Below, piece after piece: positions 55,601 through 64,000 of a stretch of DNA of 64,000 nt. Position numbers and translations under genes: made by a program. The stretch comes from Tenebrio molitor (taxonomy: Eukaryota; Arthropoda; Insecta; Coleoptera; Tenebrionidae), in contig NC_091049.1 of the NCBI RefSeq assembly GCF_963966145.1, positions 14,570,001-14,634,000 of the forward strand. The letters are read 5' to 3'. The notes below the pieces were generated by a model. That model saw only the letters and a program-made list of their open reading frames with translations. It did not search any database and was not told the DNA's origin. Position 1 is the stretch's first letter, and each line of letters opens with the position of its first letter.

Positions 55601-55984
55601 AATTACTGCATGTTTTTTTTTAATAAAATTTGGTACAGTTACAAACGTTGAAAAACCTATCTTTAATGGATCATACCTGTTAATATTTACTTTAAGCCCT
55701 ATAACTTCATGAAGAGCCCATCCAGAATCCTTTTCTGCAAACTCTTCTAATTTATTCATTAATTTATCGGTAACGTTTTCTTTGTACAACCGTTTTAAAT
55801 TAGTTGAAGTGTCAATTGGAACATTTTTTGTGCAAAAGCTTTTTATGTCAATTTCACATACATACATAAACGTGTGACGGTTTCTATTGAAGTTTAATAA
55901 AGAAGCTGCACAAACAATGTCAATATTCAAAAAAATATTCTTATTTATAGTGAGATAAAAAGAATAAAATAATGGTGATAACAT
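52612..55984 (-). pseudogene. Protein-primed family B DNA polymerase relic (Polinton/adintovirus type)
   Basis: About 1120 codons. N-terminal SGWALHEVIGLKVNINRYDP and a C2H2-like finger (CERCLNSF...HLRYC). Exo I FADLES (about 55050). Then an HNH/endonuclease VII-like block CHICKQTF...RDHNHQTGEFRG...CNLNY (about 54780-54680). Exo II FHNLSGYDAHF, exo III YLKTDVLLFADVF, polymerase A DVNNLYGAAMSEYLP, B KLMINAIYGKCMEN, C YTDTDSLI (about 53145). Stops near 55114, at 53740 and at 53581, and a one-base shift near 55010, inactivate it. No capsid, integrase or ATPase gene is visible nearby, so element type is inferred from the polymerase alone. Confidence 0.82.
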
Positions 55985-56175
55985 GTTAATTGCCTAAAGT
56001 AAAAATAAATTGGGATATATTTTTTGCCGAAGAAAAGCAAAATGTTTCTTTCTTTAAAAGTTGGTGGGAGACAAAAAGAGGGATGCAACAAGAGTGGGAA
56101 CATTGAAATAAATATAGCAGTAATTGGCTTAGTTTTATACACTTTGATAATTGTCAACTTACGAGTACTACAACC

Positions 56176-56563
56176 ATGAATTTCCAAAATTTTGATAGTT
56201 ACAATAATCAAAATGGTAAGTTTTTTTTTAATATAAAACTGTATTTCATATTTTTATTATTTTAAAGGAATTGTTCAATGTCCCTACAACCCCTTCCATA
56301 AATGCTTGGAGCATCGTTTGTCGATCCACATGTACAAGGCTCATCGTGAGGAGTACATGAAAGACATGGACCGCAAGTGGAAAGAGGGTGCTGCGGAATG
56401 GCAAAGATTACGGGAAGAAATGAAGAAGAGACCAAAAATTGTCATCCCTCAAGTAAATTACACTCCCGATGATGAAAATTGGGATGATTGCGATGAAAAT
56501 AATGTATTTGAGAATAAATACATAAATGTTTATACTTTTATCTTTGTTATTATTATTAAATAA
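56176..56563 (+). CDS. GTSF1/Asterix-like CHHC zinc-finger protein
   Basis: Two exons, 56176-56215 and 56268-56563, with a 52 bp GTAAG...AAAG intron, join in phase to a 111-codon frame with no lesion. Residues 18-39 read CPYNPFHKCLEHRLSIHMYK then AH: C18, H24 and H34 keep the C-x5-H-x9-H spacing of the U11-48K/GTSF1 finger, but the fourth ligand position is Ala38, with His39 next to it. A charged helix and an acidic segment with DDENWDDCDENN follow, as in the C-terminal Piwi-contacting region of GTSF1. GTSF1/Asterix acts with Piwi proteins in transposon silencing. The hydrophobic last 15 residues overlap AATAAA, so the true end may be earlier or spliced. Confidence 0.62.
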
Positions 56564-56982
56564 CCATATAACACCCCTATTTAAAAAAAAAAAAAGAGTC
56601 CTGACGTTTCAATCCAGCTATGAGACATATCTTAGAGTGCGCCCGTTCTAAGAGTAGCACACCAATAAACTTGCGCTGATGACAAATTTGAGTCGGACCG
56701 AGTCCACTTTCGAATTTAAGGGGTGTTCTACCTGCGCAGTGGCGCCCGCGTCGAAATGTCTGGTTTCGGCGATTCCAGATTCATTTCGAATTTACGTAGC
56801 GTGTTGGTGATTTCGTGTGTTGTTTCCGAGTCTTTTTGGTCGTTTTTATAAAATCAGTTCTTTTCAGGGCTACACAGTTTTACAGTATTCTTTACTAAGG
56901 TAAAATACCAAAATATAAAATTTACCAGTTAATTTATTTTTTTAATTTTATTTATTCACAGAAAGCACTTTTAATTATAATC
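56564..56982. other. Presumed promoter and 5' UTR of the downstream transposase gene
   Basis: 56630-56830 is GC-richer and lacks ORFs. TTTACTAAG before GTAAAA (about 56900) and TTATTCACAG before the coding exon could define a 5' UTR intron. An A run lies at 56581-56594. Confidence 0.35.
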
Positions 56983-57480
56983 ATGACACCAGGCAAGATT
57001 ATAAATAGCCAAACTCGGGAAGTAATCGCGAAAGTTATGAAATTCATGAAAGAAGAAGCCACGAATGGTATTCAAATTCCTGTGGCAAATTTTAAAGCAC
57101 GTGTTTTAGCAGCAACTGGTATCGGACGAATTCAAAAAGAAGCACAACGTGTGGCAATTGGCGAAATCCCCAAGTTTACTTCCCCAAAGAAAAACCGAAA
57201 GCGAGCAACTCCAAAAAGTGATTTACAGGAAGGCGAGATTCAAGCTATACGCTCTATAATACATAATTTCTGTATAACAGAGAAAAGACAACCTACATTA
57301 AGAGGTACGTGTTTATTTTTAATGTTTTTTTGCAATTATTATTTTACAAATTTTCTAGGTATCTATCAAAAAATAATTGACTCTGGAATCGAATTTAGGG
57401 GAAAGCTAACAACTTTGGCGACTGTTATTAATAAAATGGGTTTCAAGTATGTGAAAATTTGTTTGTCTAAGCTCTATAAT
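56983..57480 (+). pseudogene. DDE-superfamily transposase, N-terminal exons only
   Basis: Starts MTPGKIINSQTREVIAKVMK, with KARVLAATGIGRIQKEAQRV (HTH) and a basic PKKNRKRATPK linker. Exon 1 ends 57304; a 54 bp intron (57305-57358) leads in phase to IYQKIIDSGIEFRGKL and INKMGFKY. The catalytic domain never appears: a foldback begins at about 57531. Same family as 36723-36834. Confidence 0.62.
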
Positions 57481-57530
57481 AGGAATTTTGAATTTCTAGA
57501 TGGAAAACAACATCAGACCAACGAAAAGTG

Positions 57531-57655
57531 CGGGAAATTTTTCTCCTCATTTTACTCGTATTTGTTTCTTCGACAATTTCCACTTGTTCGCTACGCTCAC
57601 TCGTGGAAATTGTCGTCGAAACAAATACTCGTATAATGAGATCGAAAATTTCCGG
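57531..57655. repeat. 125 bp foldback
   Basis: Arms 57531-57583 and 57603-57655 are about 85 percent complementary over 53 bp around a 19-base loop. Key words CGACAATTTCCAC and GTGGAAATTGTCG. It follows the truncated transposase and may have caused or marked the break. Confidence 0.8.
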
Positions 57656-57696
57656 CAATTTCGTACCCTCTCGTTGTATTACTAATGAAAATATTT

Positions 57697-58090
57697 TTTA
57701 TGATTTACTTACTATAAAATGCAATGCACGCACAGAGATATGAAACTCCATTACCTACCTCAATGTTATGTACATGAACACACACACAACACCTGTTTGG
57801 AAAAATATAGGTCACGCAAAATACCGCTTACTTACATGAATCAAAAACCATGTATTTGATGGAACCAAAACGGATGTAATGATAATTTACTCTGAATCAA
57901 AAACTATGTTTTGACTAAACTACAAACGCAAATTAAAACTAGCGTTTTGATCGCGACACGACTGATACAGTTGAGGGTCACACAAAACATATGATTCTGA
58001 AACTAGCGTTTTGAAGAGATCACGCAAAACACATGATTCAAAAACGTGATTTTTGAGTAAGCCAGAACCAGCACTATATAACTACTGACG
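57697..58090. other. No gene; degenerate short repeats
   Basis: CTAGCGTTTTGA occurs at about 57940 and 58003, and CACGCAAAA/CACACAAAA followed by ATGATTC at about 57812, 57976 and 58022. These look like diverged tandem repeats abutting the truncated gypsy element. Confidence 0.45.
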
Positions 58091-60530
58091 ACCAGAATAT
58101 ACGAAACCCGGGATCGGCTTGGAGGAAGGGGACCGTAATAATCCACAGTCACCAAGTCACCAGGATTTCCTGCAATGATGGCATTCATCTCGCCGCACAG
58201 GCCGCGGTTCGGATACTTGGTCTTTTGACAGAGATCACAAGATTTCACCAAGCGTTCGATTCGGCGCCGCATGTTTGGGAAAAAGAAATAACGCCTTACC
58301 ATGGAATAGATTTTCGAAACTCCAAAGTGGCCATACTGTTCATGAAAAGCTTGGATGACTTCCTCGGTCAGCACCTGGGAAAGGGCAAGTCTAGGAGTGC
58401 TGTCATCCGGCTATACAAAAATGAGAATGCCTTGATGGACCATCAACTTGTCATCGAATCGGTTTCCCTCTACGGCGACCACTTCGCCCAACTTCGCCCG
58501 GAACATGGGTCCGAGAAAAATATCGTCCAGTTGGAGCTGTCTCAAATTGGTGAAATGATCACCCAGTTCTCGCAAACCGGAAGCTTCGAAGACGGCCGAA
58601 ATGGCCTCGCCCCCAGATGTCAGAACCGGAGCAACAACGGGGAAATTTTGGGAACGCCCGGCCAGGCCACTAGACCCCGGCGGGTACCTGGAAAGCGTAT
58701 CCGCCACGACATTTTGTTTCCCTGGAATATGCTCAACGTCATAATCGAATTCGTTTAGCAGCAATGACCACCGCGTGAGACGATCGTTTAGAAGACGACA
58801 CTGCTTGAGGAACTTGAGGGCATAATGATCCGTTCGGATGACTAGCCTGTGACCCAACAGAATGGTACGGTACTTTTGGAGCCCAAAAATGATCGCCAAC
58901 AGTTCCTTTTCTGTCACGGTGTACAAAAGTTCTGGTCCCCTCAGAATACGACTTGCAAACCCAATCACACCGTGTTCTCCGTCATCCAGAAGCTGATAAA
59001 GTTCGACACCTAAAGCGACCCCGGAACCATCTGTCTGTAAATAGAAAGTTTTGCTAAAATCCGGGAATTTCAACAAGACGGTGTCTAAAAAGAGTTCCCT
59101 GGTCTGGTCAAACGCCCCCTGCTCAACAGCGGTCCACTGCCATCTGGTCTCCTTCCGCAGCAACCTGGTGAGAGGAACGACGGCATCGCTATAGCGGTCA
59201 CTGAACCGTCTATAGTATCCACACAAAGCCAAAAATGCTCGGAGATGTTTCGGCGTCTTTGGAACAGGGAATTCCTGGATGGCCTTTACCTTTTCTGGAT
59301 CCGTGCCAACCCCGTTCGACGACAAAATATGTCCCAAAAATCGGACTTCCTCTTGTAGGAAAGAAGATTTTTCCAGATTAATGGTCATTTTGGCGTCTTG
59401 GAGACGAGATAAAACCTTGTCCAGGTGCTCGAGATGCTGCTCGAAAGAATCCGACACGATCAACAAATCATCGATGTAATTTACGGTGAATTCCCGCACC
59501 TCTGGACCCAAGATGACGTTCATCGCCCGACTGAAAGAGCCAACAGCCGTTTTCAACCCGAAAGGCAGCACCTGGTAGGTGTACGATTGACCGTTGAACA
59601 AGAAAGCAGTGTACTGGGTGCTCTCCGGGCTCAGAGGAATTTGCCAATAAGACGAGCGAAGGTCAATCGTTGACATGAAACGGACGCTTTGGAACGATTG
59701 AAGAAGATCTTCTGGCGGTCTAGGGGTCTCACAATCGGCCACCATCCGCTGATTCACCCCACGCGCATCCAAACAGATCCTTACGGTCAAGGGTGACGCA
59801 AACGGGGAAGTCTCACGTTTGATCACTCCCAGCGCTAGCATCTGTTCGATGACAGCCTCGACCTCGGGGCGCAGACTAAACGCAATGGGGTAGCCCTTGG
59901 TCAGGAACGGGGTGGTGTCGTGCATCTTGATAACATGCACATACTTGTCGGTGCGACCGGGGAGTTCGTTGAAAACGACCTGGTGATTGGACAAAACCCG
60001 GAACAAATCTTGCCTTTGGGAATCAGTCAATGATGAGATGGCTTCGACCTTCTCCTTCAAAACAGACAGAGGTGTGGCTGATTTGGCCAACTGGATTGGA
60101 AGTCCTCGCACAGACAGCGCGGAACACGTCACATTCGCCGAGGCCTCCGGGTCACACACGACAGCGTCAGCGTGAAATGGTATCGAAATTTGGGAACCGT
60201 TGTTGTCGAGAGACAGCAGACTTTGGTGAAGATCCAAAGAAGCGTTGACGCTCAACAGCCAGTCCATACCCAGGATAACCGGTCTGACGAGGTTTTTCAC
60301 GACCAAGAAAATCGCCGACGAGTTGATATCCCTTCCAATCGCAAACTGCAAGAAAACCTGCATTTTGATTCGAGGGCTCTGACCTGTAACTCTTCGAAGG
60401 TGGGTTGACGACACGGGCAACGTGGGGATTCTCGACTCCGCGGACAAAACCTTGAAATCATCCTCGTTGATACAGGTAACTTCGCTACCCGAATCGAGTA
60501 AAGCAAGAAACTCCTGGCCGAAGATTGAAA
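58091..60530 (-). pseudogene. Ty3/gypsy Pol: protease, RT, RNase H, truncated integrase
   Basis: Protease LALLDSGSEVTCI (Asp at 60493-60495). RT with the active site YIDDLLIVSD at about 59479 and LPFGLKTAVGSFSRAM. RNase H: LQTDGSGVALG (about 59030) and HIPGKQNVVADTLSRYP. Integrase H2C2 finger HEQYGHFGVSKIY...CDLCQK (about 58345-58215). The frame is continuous except for one TAG at 58411. Homology ends after YILVV at 58091, before the integrase DDE core. Confidence 0.88.
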
Positions 60531-61807
60531 TGGAGAGCCTGGGGCAGAATGGAAAACCAGTTTGCGGTCGTCACGCACTCGGGAGGTTGCTGGCGAAGGA
60601 GGGTGACATCTAGGTCCCGGCTGTCGCTAAGAAGAAGCTCCCGCCGCAACACTGGAATCCCCGGTCGTAGGATAACGCCCAGAGGCTCACGCGGTCGGTC
60701 GCCTGAAACTCCAAGCCCGCGGCCCTTCCAGCCCATGCCTCGGATCTGACGGAAACCCCTGTCGTACGACTGCTTCAGCGCTCTCCTCGATAAACGGGAC
60801 AACTGACCAATCCTCCAGAACGGACCATTGAAAAGTGAACAGTGACTTCCATGATTCGAATCGGCGGACTCAAACCCAGCAGGCACAAACGAAATGAAGG
60901 GACAGGTTATTTTTGAAGGTCTTGAATAACTGAGTGAACATGCTTGCCTTCCTAGCATGCTCGTCTCCCGTTTCCCGAACTGAAATTCGGTGGCGGAAAC
61001 GAAAAAGGGTTGATTCCAAGCTGCGGCACCGAGACTTTTGGCGGTGAGCCAGATGACCGCGACCCTTGCGCCTGCCCAGAAGAGGACGCCACCTGCGCTT
61101 GCAGGTGGCGTCCCAGCCGCTACTCCGCTTCGCTGGTGGTTCCCATCCGCTACTCCGCCTTGCCGGACGTAACTGCGAATGTTTGGTGAGGAACTCAAGC
61201 GTCCTCCGGAGATTGATCCCTTCCGTCGGGACCGCGGTCCAGGCATCTTTCACGGCCGTCGGGAGCGCATCCATCAGATCGTCGATCGCTTCTTCCTCCT
61301 CCTGCTCTGGGAACAGCATTCAATCGGCCGTACTGCCGGGTGAAGAACTGCACCATCGAAGCTCCCCGCGTCGGATCGTATTGCTCCGCCAAGAGTCCCT
61401 TCCGGAGCGGCGTTCGCTTGGCCTTCGACCAGAAGAACCTAAGGAACTCCTCCCTGAAACTTGGAGAGAGGCACGAGATCACCTCGTCCAACTTGTCAGG
61501 GCGACACTCCCTGATCTGGGCGTAGTAGCTCTCGAACCTCTCCAAGAACAGGACGGGGTTGTCGCGCGGTCCTGCCGAAAACTTAGGCTTCTCTTCCACT
61601 TCTTCAGCCGACTCTTCAACGGTGGATGGGCCTGGGTCGGACTCGGTCTCGTCGATCCCCTTGGAGCGCTTCGATCTCCAAGTCCATCTGACGCTTCTTC
61701 TCCAGAAGCACTGCCAGCTTCTTTTCCCGCTCAGACATCACCGTGTTTGACAGCGGTCTCTGCTTCTTACGTGGTACTTTCTTCGGATTACTCATTTCCC
61801 GATCCAT
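60531..61807 (-). pseudogene. Ty3/gypsy Gag, frameshifted
   Basis: Starts MDREMSNPKKVPRKKQRPLS (61807), with a Lys/Glu-rich coiled segment. After a shift near 61660 the retrotransposon Gag core reads NPVLFLERFESYYAQIRECR and FREEFLRFFWSKAKRTPLRK; another shift near 61320 gives AIDDLMDALPTAVKDAW. Further shifts follow. No clean CCHC knuckle was found. Gag is far more damaged than Pol. Confidence 0.7.
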
Positions 61808-61879
61808 ACCTTATTCAAACCATAAACAGCAGATTATTGTTATTAACAATTTGCACTCTAACAAGGTTCACAATCTGTC

Positions 61880-61897
61880 ATCCTGGTCACGGCACCA
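61880..61897 (-). promoter_or_regulatory. Primer-binding site, tRNA-His type
   Basis: The minus strand reads TGGTGCCGTGACCAGGAT, which matches the complement of the insect tRNA-His 3' end as I remember it, 5 bases from the LTR terminus (ATCACA at 61903). Confidence 0.65.
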
Positions 61898-61902
61898 AAT
61901 TC

Positions 61903-64000
61903 TGTGATGAACCAAGTGGGTAATTCAAAATTCCCACCAAGCGGCCATCTCATTTTTTTTTCTACCAACATACGCAATGAAAATAAAACCCGCGATATTC
62001 AAAAATGGCCAAGAGCGCGTGATCGTACCTAGTTAATTTCCCTACGCTGTGTTTTTTTTTAAACATTACCAGATTCGTTCCAACAGGGTTTGTGAACCAC
62101 ACAGAAGAGTGGAAATAAAACAACACAATAATTAAAACCAGCTATTTATTCAAAGTTATGATTTTCGTTAACGCCGGAATTAATGAATAATAAAACGTCT
62201 CGGGAGAGGGCACCCCAAGTCTCCCCAATTGTGAGAAGACTACTCATTTAGAACTCTAGGAAAATGGTGAGCTCTGGCCTTTCTCCTAGACCCCCGAATG
62301 AGGCTCCGCTAAAACCCCTACTGAAAATACGAACAAGCCCGAAGTGACAACGTGGACGGGACAGTTAGTGAAAATTGAGAAAACTGATTTCATAAACAAC
62401 ACAATTCAAATTCAGAAAAACAGGAGGGTCATGTACATTACAAACAAAACAGTTACTTGGGACCGTTCGAGCGAGAGCGGGCACTAGGCGAGAACTTCAG
62501 CATGTCCTTTTTTCTCTTTTCCAAGTTAATTTACAAAATGCGGCAGATACGCTCTAGAAGGAGTGAGTGGCCTTGGGTGGTCCGGTGGTCTGAGGTACCT
62601 ATCCTTACGACTTTAACATTTCCCGCCTACCCGTGATTTAGTGCTAAGGGAGATGTCCTAACCGTTTTGCGTTAAGTCAACAAATTGAGGTACACTAAAT
62701 TCATCGGTTGAGTTGAATGTGACTATTTCAAACAAAAACAAACGACGCTTGTCGAGTACCACAAACTTCGAGAACAGATTACCATTCCGGAAGTTCTGTG
62801 CCAAGGAACTCGGATTCAACTTACACCATGAGCGACGTTGCGGACCAGCATTCAGCAAGCCCCGTCAAGCGTTATGTTTTCCGGGTCTTTCTTGGGGCAC
62901 AACATGTTAAACGACGGGCCGCGGCGTCGTGTTCAACGATTGGATGTTAGGAGAAACTAAAGCCCTCAAACAGAGAGACACCCCCGCGATAAGGAAGAAT
63001 TGACATTTACAGCAACTGGAAAATGCAAACGAAACCGCGACAAAGCTTTGTTGACGGAGTAATCTAAGAACACTTTCAGTTTGGGATGGAAAAGTGGTAA
63101 CAACCAAAAACACATACATAACCATAACAAAAAAAAAACACAGTCCAGTCGACCCTAGCTTAATTGAGCCGGTTTATCGACAAGGGGGCCCCCTGAATAA
63201 TACGGAGGGCGCCCCGGGACTAAACGATGAAAATACCCAAATGTAGAAGATCCCTGGATCAGGAAAAAGCCCGCGCAGATACCTGAAATATAAACCCAAT
63301 TGGTTGCTACCGGGATGGAAAGTGGAAACTTTTAAATTTTGATTAACGTGTTGCGTCACCCGTAATAATTAAAAGGGATCAAAAATGAGGGAGTGCGCTT
63401 ATAAAGTGAAAGCCACAGACCCACGCTAAAAACTTGGCGCCCTTTTCTTTTTTTAGGAACGTTTGTGAATTGTTACACCTGATTTTACAAAAAAAAACGT
63501 GATCCGTACGATTTTATAAAATTTACAAACCTAGAACCAGGCGGCCTTACTCTCCTTCACAAGCTTACAAATGTTAAAAGCGTGATACATGGGGATGGTC
63601 GAGATTATTGCGGATTTTATACAATATGGTGGGAACATCAACAACCCACGTGCGACTCATCATGATAATTAAAATACATTTCGCGCGCAACAGACATCAT
63701 TTTAGTTCCGCAAACATACCTTGTTCAAACCAGAAGGGCTGGACAACAACAACGTCTAATGTAGTTCGGAAAGCACCGAAAATCACACAGTTAGAGCACA
63801 AAAGGAAAATCACACAGGGCACGTCTGCACTCATCTACAGACCAGCGAGAAGTGTCGCAACAAAAAAACATGGCCGTTCATCCCCTGTCGGCTTCCACCC
63901 ACGCCCCCAGTGGTCGCTGGTGGTGCCCACTCCGGTAATTTCCTGGCTTTTGTTGGCGGTTGGTTTAAATTCAAACTCGGCTATCTCAATTGTAAAAACA
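61903..64000 (-). repeat. Ty3/gypsy 5' LTR, extent uncertain
   Basis: The minus-strand LTR ends ...TTCATCACA at 61903. AATAAA on minus at about 62152 fits a poly(A) signal in R, which would make 61903 to about 62130 the U5. The opposite terminus could not be placed inside the window; there is no second LTR to compare with. Open frames across 62.6-63.4 kb show no motif and are treated as chance. Confidence 0.5.

Larger units (their letters stand above)
58091..64000 (-). mobile_element. Ty3/gypsy retrotransposon truncated in integrase
   Basis: Minus strand from right to left: LTR (from 61903 rightward), tRNA-His-type primer site, gag, protease, RT, RNase H, integrase start. The 3' part is lost at about 58091, within the integrase core, so no 3' LTR is present. 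The 5' LTR extends right by an unknown distance, perhaps beyond the window. Confidence 0.85.

Noticed and set aside
62658..63359. Frames of 61-72 codons in the right 1.5 kb
   Set aside because: No motif; located in presumed gypsy LTR sequence and short enough to be chance.

Overview
The window is AT-rich eukaryotic DNA whose content (PIF/Harbinger, Tc1/mariner, hAT, piggyBac, P-element and Helitron remnants, BEL/Pao and Ty3/gypsy elements, 50-60 bp GT-AG introns, primer sites matching insect-type tRNA-Tyr and tRNA-His) points to an arthropod, most likely an insect. I see no rRNA, tRNA or CRISPR. Almost every recognisable coding stretch is transposon-derived and broken. The only intact small gene is a GTSF1/Asterix-like CHHC zinc-finger gene at 56176-56563. 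An unrecognised minus-strand exon at 51443-52027 may belong to a host gene.

Layout. 1-681: P-element transposase end. 1.5-3.6 kb: an LTR remnant split by a TA-flanked 1.8 kb element. 3.8-5.3 kb: MITEs, including two 193 bp hAT MITEs side by side. 5.3-6.3 kb: a decayed ORF of an uncharacterised arthropod repeat family. 6307-24591: one PIF/Harbinger element (TTA duplication, MADF gene on plus, DDE gene on minus) blown up to 18.3 kb by nested insertions. These include a long palindromic element holding a 6.9 kb BEL/Pao retrotransposon and a foldback element, which itself holds a Tc1, plus a MITE holding a 1.65 kb solo LTR. 24.9-26.9 kb: Helitron-like element. 27.8-36.4 kb: probably a second Harbinger (Myb/SANT ORF on plus, DDE on minus), filled with a LINE tail, a solo LTR and foldbacks. 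36.7-42.8 kb: piggyBac, hAT and Harbinger fragments with MITEs. 43110-48860: a DD41D mariner element containing a 3.4 kb endonuclease-type non-LTR retrotransposon. 49.6-50.2 kb: BEL fragment split by a MITE. 52.6-56.0 kb: relic of a Polinton/adintovirus-type protein-primed DNA polymerase. 58.1-64.0 kb: a minus-strand Ty3/gypsy element truncated in integrase, its 5' LTR running towards or past the right edge.

The window is best read as layers of insertions. Target duplications, terminal repeats and in-phase splice junctions let the order be worked out: Harbinger first, then the palindrome and MITEs, then retrotransposons, then the youngest MITEs and Tc1. The most unusual events are a non-LTR retrotransposon whose 5' end carries 56 bp of mariner transposase sequence, interleaved opposite-strand exons in the first Harbinger, and the GTSF1-like gene lying 190 bp from the polymerase relic.
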